Shown here: positions 1 to 5,624 of the stretch, piece after piece
How the letters are laid out: each line of letters begins with the position of its first letter
Numbering within the stretch: the stretch's first letter is position 1
Origin: UBA5078 sp041175045
GTDB taxonomy: Bacteria > Pseudomonadota > Gammaproteobacteria > Pseudomonadales > Pseudohongiellaceae
DNA: 5,792 nucleotides
Direction: 5' to 3'
Assembly (NCBI GenBank): GCA_041175045.1
Contig: JBEDFR010000159.1
Span: 1 to 5,792, forward strand
Translations under genes and position numbers: made by a program
The notes under the pieces: generated by a model
What the model was told of the DNA's origin: nothing
The model's input: the letters and a program-made list of their open reading frames with translations, nothing else
Database searches by the model: none

Positions 1-104
1 GGCCAGGTGCTCAAGGTGACCTCGCGCGCCGGTTCTCTCTGATTCATTGCGAGAATTGCGAGGCGGCACACACGCGTTCTTGTCGCTGTGCCCAGCTTCT
101 CCAT
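1..104 (-). CDS. Probable 5' end of a divergently transcribed gene, partial, unknown function
   Basis: On the minus strand an open frame runs from two adjacent ATG codons (107-105 and 104-102) to the left edge without a stop, giving about 34 visible residues from the second ATG. The N-terminus begins MEKLGTATRTRVCRL. A GGGAGGT Shine-Dalgarno (complement of 111-117) lies 3 nt before the first ATG and 6 nt before the second, which is why I prefer 104. A weaker alternative start is the ATG at 47-45; codons after it have a more GC-rich third position than those before it, but no ribosome binding site precedes it. I do not recognise the protein. No clear signal peptide or domain is visible. The gene would be divergent from tadA and share its upstream region. 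The case rests on the ribosome binding site and open frame only. A competing reading is a 13-codon plus-strand gene end stopping at 40-42. Confidence 0.42.
   Translation of the reverse strand, partial: MEKLGTATRTRVCRLAILAMNQREPAREVTLSTW
46..62. repeat. Tandem ATTGCGAG direct repeat, 9-bp period
   Basis: ATTGCGAG occurs at 46-53 and again at 55-62, separated by a single A. If the leftward gene is real, the repeat lies inside its first 20 codons; if the plus-strand stop at 40-42 is real, it is intergenic. Two copies are too few to assign a role. Confidence 0.4.
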
Positions 105-110
105 CATTCT

Positions 111-117
111 ACCTCCC
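111..117 (-). promoter_or_regulatory. Strong Shine-Dalgarno for the left-hand divergent gene
   Basis: Read on the minus strand this is GGGAGGT, a near-perfect match to the 16S anti-Shine-Dalgarno. It is spaced 3 and 6 nt from two adjacent ATG codons, and the second has the better spacing. It is the strongest ribosome binding site in the window and the main support for a leftward gene. Confidence 0.45.
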
Positions 118-119
118 GC

Positions 120-134
120 GAATGCGCGGCATTC
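120..134. repeat. Inverted repeat GAATGC-GCG-GCATTC between divergent starts
   Basis: A perfect 6-bp dyad separated by 3 nt lies in the intergenic stretch between the leftward start (104) and the tadA start (187), ending 2 nt upstream of the leftward Shine-Dalgarno. In DNA it could be an operator half-site pair. In the leftward mRNA it could form a short stem next to the ribosome binding site. No T-run follows on either strand, so it does not look like a terminator. Six-base dyads also occur by chance in GC-rich DNA. Confidence 0.35.
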
Positions 135-172
135 TCTGCCGTTCGTATCGCCGTGTTGGTCATGATATCCCC

Positions 173-176
173 GAGG
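173..176 (+). promoter_or_regulatory. Ribosome binding site deciding the GTG start of tadA
   Basis: GAGG ends 10 nt before the GTG at 187-189. An in-frame TGA at 163-165 excludes an upstream extension, and no ATG lies between that stop and 187. The next in-frame ATG (208-210) lacks a comparable site. This supports translation from GTG. Confidence 0.6.
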
Positions 177-186
177 TCTAAACTCA

Positions 187-666
187 GTGTCAGCCGACGA
201 AGACTGGATGCGCCAGGCTCTGGCGCTGGCGCAGCAAGCGGCCGCGATGGGCGAAGTGCCCGTCGGAGCCGTTCTGGTGTCTGCGCAGGGTGAGTGGCTC
301 GGTAGCGGCCTCAACCAGCCTATCGCCGCCCACGACCCCACGGCCCACGCTGAGATTGTCGCGCTGCGCGCCGCGGCGCAGGCCCTGAAGAACTATCGCC
401 TGCCTGGCAGCACCCTTTATGTCACCATCGAACCCTGCACCATGTGCGTAGGCGCCATGATCCATGCGCGGGTGGCGCGAGTGGTGTTCGGCGCCCCGGA
501 GCCCCGTTTCGGCGCCCTGATCAGCCAGCGGCGTCTGCTTGACGAGGGTGTGTTCAATCACTTCATGCAGCATCAGGGCGGGGTGCTGGCGGCGGAGTGT
601 GGCGCCCTGATGCGCGATTTCTTCAAACAACGCCGTGATCAAACTTTGAGCAGTTCGCGGGCTTGA
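187..666 (+). CDS. tadA: tRNA-specific adenosine deaminase TadA
   Basis: TadA deaminates adenosine-34 of tRNA-Arg(ACG) to inosine in the cytoplasm, so that one tRNA can read CGU, CGC and CGA codons. The 159-aa product is a complete single-domain member of the cytidine/deoxycytidylate deaminase fold. The zinc and catalytic signatures are intact: His54-Ala-Glu56, where His binds zinc and Glu shuttles protons, and Pro83-Cys84-x-x-Cys87, the other two zinc ligands. Family blocks EVPVGAVLV (23-31), HDPTAHAEI (49-57), LYVTIEPC (77-84) and MIHARVARVVFGA (91-103) match E. coli TadA closely with a 3-residue offset. The C-terminal helix AAECGALMRDFF (135-146) is also typical. The start is GTG with GAGG upstream; the first in-frame ATG (208) would remove seven residues. 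E. coli Asp108 corresponds to Glu105 here, a conservative change. The next gene follows after 64 bp on the same strand, so co-transcription is possible. Confidence 0.97.
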   Translation: MSADEDWMRQALALAQQAAAMGEVPVGAVLVSAQGEWLGSGLNQPIAAHDPTAHAEIVALRAAAQALKNYRLPGSTLYVTIEPCTMCVGAMIHARVARVVFGAPEPRFGALISQRRLLDEGVFNHFMQHQGGVLAAECGALMRDFFKQRRDQTLSSSRA

Positions 667-730
667 GTTTGCCCTGCGATCGAAGTACCGTTCGGGCATT
701 GCTGCTGACAACTGTCCCCCGAAAAAACTC

Positions 731-1285
731 ATGACAGGCTCACTCTCAATCATTCTGCGCCCGGCCATTCGACACCTGCTGTGGCTGACGCTGTCCGGGC
801 TGCTGCTGGCGTGCTCGGGCACTCAGCCGCCCTACAAGGCTTACGAGGGCGCCGAGCGTCCGGTCACGGCACTGGCCCTGGTGCGCGGCGACTTCTACTT
901 GCGCAAGGATTTTCTCAATTCCTACGTCGATGCCGTGCGTTTCCAGCGCGTGGACAACCACATCATCGAGAACAGCCGGGCCTTTGAAGAAGTGTTGCTG
1001 GTGCCCGGCACGCGTGAACTGGAAGTCTATTATTCCTGGGACATGGGGGCTCGCATCGGTCTGGCGCCGGCGCTGGTGAGCTATGCATCCTCGCGTGAGG
1101 CCATCAGCCGCACCCTGCGACTGACGCTGGAGGCCGGTCGGCAGTACGCCGTCAAAGCCGAGCCGGTCTTCGACGGAAATCCGGGTGACATCGGCTCGCT
1201 GCAGCATGTGGATTTCTGGGTGGAAGACGATCAGGGGCGGGTGATTCTCAGTCGCGAGCAGGGGCGCTACCGTCCCGAGCGCTGA
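731..1285 (+). CDS. Small outer-membrane-type lipoprotein, unknown function
   Basis: The 184-aa product has a type II signal peptide. Arg10 and Arg14 precede a hydrophobic stretch (about 16-26), followed by a lipobox Leu-Leu-Ala-Cys with the lipidated Cys28. Ser at position +2 rather than Asp predicts Lol-dependent sorting to the outer membrane. The mature part is about 157 aa with no further membrane segment. It contains YKAYEG (35-40), a strand-like first half, a VPGTRELEVYYSW block (91-103), an AGRQYAVKAEP block (135-145) and a C-terminal VDFWVEDDQGRVIL (160-173). This PG-x(n)-Y/aG-x-Y pattern resembles small beta-rich proteobacterial lipoproteins of unknown function. That is a resemblance from memory, not a family assignment. 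Start 731 is the only ATG giving a full signal peptide, but no clear Shine-Dalgarno precedes it (only GAAAAAACTC). It sits between tadA and purL, where E. coli and Pseudomonas carry mltF; it is far too short to be MltF and lacks its domains. A likely terminator follows at once. Confidence 0.88.
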   Translation: MTGSLSIILRPAIRHLLWLTLSGLLLACSGTQPPYKAYEGAERPVTALALVRGDFYLRKDFLNSYVDAVRFQRVDNHIIENSRAFEEVLLVPGTRELEVYYSWDMGARIGLAPALVSYASSREAISRTLRLTLEAGRQYAVKAEPVFDGNPGDIGSLQHVDFWVEDDQGRVILSREQGRYRPER

Positions 1286-1291
1286 GGCGCG

Positions 1292-1322
1292 GGCGGGCAA
1301 ATTTGGCCACTGCCTGCCTTTT
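1292..1322 (+). terminator. Probable intrinsic terminator after the lipoprotein gene
   Basis: GGCGGGCA (1292-1299) pairs with TGCCTGCC (1311-1318) to form an 8-bp stem with one G-U pair and an 11-nt loop, followed by TTTT (1319-1322). It starts 6 bp after the lipoprotein stop codon. The T-run is short, so termination may be partial. It would separate the tadA-lipoprotein transcript from purL. Confidence 0.55.
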
Positions 1323-1337
1323 CAGGTGCCGTTCGCG

Positions 1338-1343
1338 TATTAT
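1338..1343 (+). promoter_or_regulatory. Candidate -10 box for a purL promoter
   Basis: TATTAT differs from the sigma-70 consensus TATAAT at one base and stands out in GC-rich surroundings. The -35 position (1315-1320, TGCCTT) is a poor match and falls inside the terminator stem, so this would be a weak or activator-dependent promoter. A transcript starting near 1350 would have a leader of roughly 40 nt before purL. I see no convincing E. coli-type PurR box in 1286-1392. Confidence 0.35.
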
Positions 1344-1375
1344 TGCCGGCCTCTGAACCCGCTTCCCCTCTTGCT

Positions 1376-1380
1376 GAAGG
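1376..1380 (+). promoter_or_regulatory. Ribosome binding site of purL
   Basis: GAAGG lies 12 nt before the ATG at 1393 and only 3 nt before an in-frame TTG at 1384. The longer spacing is workable and the shorter is not, so this site favours the ATG start. Confidence 0.5.
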
Positions 1381-1392
1381 CCCTTGCTCACG

Positions 1393-4300
1393 ATGCTAGT
1401 TCTGCCCGGTGTGTCGGCACTTTCCGCTTTCCGGAATGCCAAACTGCTTGCCTCCCTCCAGTCTCGACTTCCCGCCGTCCGCGCCCTGCAGGCCCGCTTC
1501 GTGCACTATGCTGACTGCACTGGCCTGACGGCCGAACAGCAGCAGGTGCTCGATGCCCTGCTGGACTATGGCACGGCCGCCCAGTCGCAGATCGAGGTGC
1601 CTGCCGCTGGCGCGTTGCTGCGTGTGGTGGTGCCGCGCCCCGGGACGATCTCGCCCTGGTCGAGCAAGGCCACCGACATTCTGCACAATTGCGGGCTGGC
1701 CGATGTGCGCCGCATCGAGCGCGGCATCGCCTTTCACATCGACACGGCCGCGCCGCTGAGTGACGCGCACGTGCAGATGCTGGATGCCCTGCTGCATGAC
1801 CGCATGACCCAGGCGGTGCTGGCCGATCATGCCGCCGCGCGGGCGCTGTTCGATCGCTCCGAACCCCGCCCTCTGCAGAGTGTCGACATACTCGGGCGCG
1901 GCAAGGGTGCGCTCGTCGAGGCCAACCAGCAGATGGGGCTGGCGCTGGCCCACGACGAGATCGACTACCTCTACGACAGCTTCAACCACCTGAACCGCAA
2001 TCCCAACGACATCGAACTGATGATGTTCGCCCAGGCCAATTCCGAGCACTGCCGCCACAAGATCTTCAATGCCAGCTGGACCATCGATGGCGAGGACCAG
2101 CCGCATTCCCTGTTCGGCATGATCCGCAACACTCATGCGGTGTCTCCGGACAATGTGCTGTCGGCCTACAAGGACAACGCCGCCGTGATGACGGGCAGTG
2201 TGGCCGGGCGATTCTTCCCCGATCCGGTGAGCCATCAGTATGGCTACCACAGCGAAGACATCCACATTCTGATGAAGGTGGAGACGCACAATCACCCCAC
2301 CGCCATTGCCCCGCACCCAGGCGCTGCCACCGGCAGTGGCGGCGAGATCCGCGACGAAGGCGCCACCGGTCGGGGTGCCAAACCCAAGGCCGGGCTGTGC
2401 GGTTTCAGCGTCTCCAATCTGCGCATTCCCACGTTGCCGCAGCCCTGGGAAGAAGAGGACTTCGGCCGTCCGGCGCACATTGCCTCGGCGCTGGACATCA
2501 TGATCGAGGGCCCCATTGGTGCTGCCGCCTTCAACAATGAATTCGGCCGCCCGAACCTGTGCGGCTACTTCCGCACCTTCGAGGAAACCGTGGACAGCGG
2601 CAACGGGCCGGAAGTGCGCGGCTATCACAAACCCATCATGATCGCCGGCGGCATTGGCAATATCCGCGCCGACCATGTGGAGAAGGGCGAGATTCCAGTG
2701 GGGGCGAAGCTGATCGTGCTGGGCGGTCCCGCCATGCTGATCGGCCTGGGCGGCGGCGCTGCCTCGTCCATGAGTGCCGGCAGCAGCAATGCCGAACTGG
2801 ATTTTGCCTCGGTGCAGCGCGACAACCCCGAGATGGAACGGCGCTGTCAGGAAGTGATCGACCAGTGCTGGCAGCTGGGCGAGCGCAATCCCATTGCGTT
2901 CATTCACGACGTCGGCGCAGGTGGCCTGTCCAATGCGCTGCCCGAGCTGGTGAAGGACGGCGGCCGCGGCGGGCGCTTCTCGCTGCGCGACATCCTCAAT
3001 GCCGAGCCGCAGATGTCGCCGCTGGAGATCTGGTGCAACGAAGCCCAGGAGCGCTATGTGCTGGCCGTGTCGGCGCGTGATCTGCCGCTGTTCAAGGCCC
3101 TGTGCGCCCGGGAGCGCTGCCCCTTCGCCGTGGTCGGCGAGACCACGAAGGAAGACGTGATCCAGCTCGTCGACACGCACTTCAACAATACGCCCATCGA
3201 TCTGCCCATGTCCGTGCTCTTTGGCAAGCCGCCGCGCATGCACCGGGAGGTGCGTTCGCTGCAGGGGCGCCCGGTGGCGCTGGATACCGCCGAGATCGCG
3301 CTGGATGAAGCCGTGACCCGCGTCCTCAGCTTGCCCACCGTGGCCAGCAAGCAGTTCCTGATCACCATCGGGGATCGCTCCATTACCGGTCTGGTGAGTC
3401 GTGATCAGATGGTCGGGCCCTGGCAGGTGCCGGTGGCCGATGCGGCGGTGACGGCCGCCGCCTTCGACACCTATGCCGGCGAAGCCATGGCCATGGGCGA
3501 GCGCACCCCGCTGGCGCTCCTTGATGCCGCCGCGTCCGCCCGCATGGCCATCACGGAAGCCATCACCAATATCGCCAGTGCGGCGATCGGCGCTATCGGC
3601 GACATCAAGCTGTCGGCCAACTGGATGGTAGCCGCCGGTCACCCCGGCGAGGACGCCCGCCTCTATGCCGCGGTGAAGGCCGTGGGCATGGAGTTCTGCC
3701 CGGCGCTGGGCATCTGTGTGCCGGTGGGCAAGGACTCCATGTCCATGCGCACCGTCTGGCAGGACGGCGATACCCGGCGCAGCAATATCGCGCCGCTGTC
3801 TCTGATCATCTCCGCCTTTGCGCCGGTCGAGGACATTCGCCGCACCGTCACCCCGCAGCTGCGGACCGACGCCGGCGCGACCGATCTGCTGCTGATCGAC
3901 CTCGGCCACGGTCGCCATCGCATGGGCGGTTCGGCGCTGGCTCAGGTCTACCGCGAAATCGGTGCCGAGGCCCCGGATCTGGACAATCCCGCTGATTTGA
4001 AGAACTTCTTCGCGCTGATCCAGCAGCTCAACAAGGCCGGCCTGCTGCTGGCCTATCACGACCGCTCCGATGGCGGGCTGTTCACCACCATCGCCGAGAT
4101 GGCGTTCGCCGGACATAGCGGGGTCGACCTGCGTCTGGACGAAGTGCTGGCAGAGGGAGACGCCGATGCCGTCCGCGTGCTCTTCAGCGAAGAGGCTGGC
4201 GCGGTGCTGCAGGTGCAGCGCGCGCAGCTGAGCGCGGTGTTGCAGATGATCGAGCAGCATGGTCTGTCCGACTGCACGGCCGTGGTGGGGTCGCTCAACG

Positions 4301-5310
4301 CGCGGGATGAGCTGCGTGTGCTGCATGGTGGCAGGCTGCTGTTTGAGGCGGGGCGCATTCGCCTGCAGCGCCTGTGGGCACAGACGAGCTACGAAATCGC
4401 GGCCATGCGCGACAATCCTGCCTGTGCCCGCGAGGAATTCGATGCCCTGCTGGAGGCCGGCGACCCGGGCCTCCAGGTGCAGTTGAGCTTCGATGTGAAT
4501 GCCGACATCACCGCTGCGTACATCAATACCGGTGTGCGGCCGAAGGTGGCGGTACTGCGCGAGCAGGGCGTGAACGGGCAGGTGGAAATGGCCGCGGCCT
4601 TCGAGTGCGCGCGTTTCGACGCCATCGATGTGCACATGACGGACCTGCTGACTGGCCGCGTCCGGCTCGAGCAGTTCAATGCTCTGGTCGCCTGCGGCGG
4701 CTTCTCCTACGGCGATGTGCTCGGTGCAGGCGGTGGCTGGGCCAAGTCCATTCTGCACAACGACCGCCTGCGGGCGCAGTTCCTGGCCTTCTTCGAACGC
4801 GAGACCACGCTGACCCTCGGCGTGTGCAATGGCTGTCAGATGGTGTCCTTGCTGCGTGATCTGATTCCCGGCGCCCAGGCCTGGCCACGCTTCGTGCGCA
4901 ATCGCTCGGAGCAGTTCGAGGCCCGCACCACCCAGGTCATGGTGGGAGACTCCAACTCGGCCTTCTTCACCGGCATGGCCGGCTCGCGCTTCCCCATTGC
5001 TGTCGCCCATGGCGAAGGCCAGGCCGAGTTCCGCAGTGCGGCAGATATGGCTGCGCTGCAGGCTGAGGGGGGCATCGCCTTGCGCTATGTCGACCATCAC
5101 GGCCAGGTCGCCGAGCGCTATCCGCAGAACCCGAACGGCTCGCCCCTGGGCATCGCCGGCCTGTGCAGCACGGATGGCCGCGCCACCATCATGATGCCGC
5201 ATCCGGAGCGCGTGTTCCGCGCGGTGCAGAATTCCTGGCGCCCGCAGCACTGGCTCGAGGATGCGCCCACGCTGCGCCTGTTCCGCAATGCCCGCGTGTG
5301 GCTGGGCTGA
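1393..5310 (+). CDS. purL: Phosphoribosylformylglycinamidine synthase PurL (FGAM synthase), single-chain
   Basis: PurL performs the fourth step of de novo purine synthesis: FGAR + ATP + glutamine gives FGAM + ADP + Pi + glutamate, in the cytoplasm. From ATG 1393 the product is 1305 aa, close to E. coli PurL (1295 aa), and it aligns throughout. Order of domains: a PurS-like N-terminal domain (about 1-150; SALSAFRNAKLLA, PRPGTISPWSSKATDI); a linker; a first synthase half (about 216-600) with NSEHCRHKIFN around His219, VETHNHPTAI (296-305), the glycine-rich ATGSGGEIRDEGATGRG (312-328) and SVQRDNPEMERR (473-484); a second synthase half (about 640-985) with DQMVGPWQVPV (671-681), PVGKDSMSM (777-785) and AYHDRSDGG (887-895); and a C-terminal class I glutamine amidotransferase (about 1049-1305). 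The amidotransferase has nucleophile Cys1145 in GVCNGCQM and the partner pair His1270/Glu1272 in MPHPERVF. All catalytic residues I can check are present. An in-frame TTG at 1384 would add three residues but is too close to the ribosome binding site. The yqfO-like gene follows 2 nt downstream. Confidence 0.99.
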   Translation: MLVLPGVSALSAFRNAKLLASLQSRLPAVRALQARFVHYADCTGLTAEQQQVLDALLDYGTAAQSQIEVPAAGALLRVVVPRPGTISPWSSKATDILHNCGLADVRRIERGIAFHIDTAAPLSDAHVQMLDALLHDRMTQAVLADHAAARALFDRSEPRPLQSVDILGRGKGALVEANQQMGLALAHDEIDYLYDSFNHLNRNPNDIELMMFAQANSEHCRHKIFNASWTIDGEDQPHSLFGMIRNTHAVSPDNVLSAYKDNAAVMTGSVAGRFFPDPVSHQYGYHSEDIHILMKVETHNHPTAIAPHPGAATGSGGEIRDEGATGRGAKPKAGLCGFSVSNLRIPTLPQPWEEEDFGRPAHIASALDIMIEGPIGAAAFNNEFGRPNLCGYFRTFEETVDSGNGPEVRGYHKPIMIAGGIGNIRADHVEKGEIPVGAKLIVLGGPAMLIGLGGGAASSMSAGSSNAELDFASVQRDNPEMERRCQEVIDQCWQLGERNPIAFIHDVGAGGLSNALPELVKDGGRGGRFSLRDILNAEPQMSPLEIWCNEAQERYVLAVSARDLPLFKALCARERCPFAVVGETTKEDVIQLVDTHFNNTPIDLPMSVLFGKPPRMHREVRSLQGRPVALDTAEIALDEAVTRVLSLPTVASKQFLITIGDRSITGLVSRDQMVGPWQVPVADAAVTAAAFDTYAGEAMAMGERTPLALLDAAASARMAITEAITNIASAAIGAIGDIKLSANWMVAAGHPGEDARLYAAVKAVGMEFCPALGICVPVGKDSMSMRTVWQDGDTRRSNIAPLSLIISAFAPVEDIRRTVTPQLRTDAGATDLLLIDLGHGRHRMGGSALAQVYREIGAEAPDLDNPADLKNFFALIQQLNKAGLLLAYHDRSDGGLFTTIAEMAFAGHSGVDLRLDEVLAEGDADAVRVLFSEEAGAVLQVQRAQLSAVLQMIEQHGLSDCTAVVGSLNARDELRVLHGGRLLFEAGRIRLQRLWAQTSYEIAAMRDNPACAREEFDALLEAGDPGLQVQLSFDVNADITAAYINTGVRPKVAVLREQGVNGQVEMAAAFECARFDAIDVHMTDLLTGRVRLEQFNALVACGGFSYGDVLGAGGGWAKSILHNDRLRAQFLAFFERETTLTLGVCNGCQMVSLLRDLIPGAQAWPRFVRNRSEQFEARTTQVMVGDSNSAFFTGMAGSRFPIAVAHGEGQAEFRSAADMAALQAEGGIALRYVDHHGQVAERYPQNPNGSPLGIAGLCSTDGRATIMMPHPERVFRAVQNSWRPQHWLEDAPTLRLFRNARVWLG

Positions 5311-5312
5311 GC

Positions 5313-5624
5313 ATGTACAAACTGGTCTTCTTCGTGCCTGCCAGCCATGTCGACAGCGTCAAGGACGCTGTCTTCGCGGCGGGTGCGGGACGCATCGGGG
5401 ACTACGAGCAGTGTTCCTGGCAGGTGCTGGGGGAGGGCCAGTTCCGGCCGCTGGCGGGCAGCAATCCGTTTCTGGGCAGTCAGGATGTGTTGGAGAAAGT
5501 CCCCGAGTTCCGCGTCGAGCTGGTCTGCGCCGACGCCTGCATCGTGGACGCCGTGGCGGCCCTGCGGGCGGCGCATCCTTACGAAGAGCCGGCCTTCGAT
5601 GTGACGCGGCTGGTGGACCTGTGA
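5313..5624 (+). CDS. YqfO/Nif3-insert family protein, standalone CutA/PII-like domain
   Basis: The 103-aa product closely resembles the short YqfO-family proteins of Pseudomonas and relatives. They correspond to the domain inserted in the middle of longer Nif3/YqfO proteins, with a ferredoxin-like fold related to CutA and PII. Visible family motifs are YKLVFFVP (2-9, first strand), GAGRIGDY (24-31), FRPLAGSNPFLG (44-55), VELVC (68-72) and the C-terminal HPYEEPAFDV (88-97). The biochemical role of the standalone form is not established, and the two metal-binding Nif3 halves are absent, so no enzyme activity should be assumed. It starts at ATG 5313, only 2 nt after the purL stop and without its own clear Shine-Dalgarno, so translation is probably coupled to purL. 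Its last 46 bp are overlapped by the antisense end of the HigA-like gene. Confidence 0.9.
   Translation: MYKLVFFVPASHVDSVKDAVFAAGAGRIGDYEQCSWQVLGEGQFRPLAGSNPFLGSQDVLEKVPEFRVELVCADACIVDAVAALRAAHPYEEPAFDVTRLVDL

Noticed and set aside
1..42. Possible 13-codon C-terminal end of a plus-strand gene (GQVLKVTSRAGSL, TGA at 40-42)
   Set aside because: It has GC-rich third positions but is too short to judge, and it does not match the GuaA C-terminus that might be expected upstream of tadA. The same bases are better explained by the leftward gene with its strong Shine-Dalgarno, though I cannot exclude this reading.
80..107. TTGTCG-16 bp-CATCAT as a plus-strand promoter for tadA
   Set aside because: Both boxes match at only four of six positions, and the -10 coincides with the start codons of the proposed leftward gene. 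The evidence is too weak to list.
3..290. Plus-strand frame 3 open from the left edge into tadA
   Set aside because: The translation is Cys-, Arg- and Ser-rich with no motif, has no plausible start, and runs out of frame through the start of tadA. It is a composition effect.
691..723. Dyad TTCGGG...CCCGAA upstream of the lipoprotein gene
   Set aside because: It has only six pairs with a 21-nt loop, and the A-run after it is on the wrong strand side for a terminator in either direction. It is probably chance.
190..822. Minus-strand reading frame of 210 codons across tadA
   Set aside because: It lies antisense to the conserved TadA catalytic motifs and continues into the signal peptide region of the lipoprotein gene. 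No ribosome binding site or known family is visible.
1384..1392. TTG at 1384 as the purL start
   Set aside because: It lies only 3 nt from the GAAGG ribosome binding site, whereas ATG 1393 has workable spacing and gives the family-typical N-terminus.
1396..5250. Uninterrupted minus-strand reading frame of 1284 codons antisense to nearly all of purL
   Set aside because: Its translation is rich in His, Gly, Ala, Arg and Gln without recognisable motifs, as expected opposite a GC-rich coding sequence with strong third-position bias. The plus strand encodes an unmistakable PurL over the same bases.
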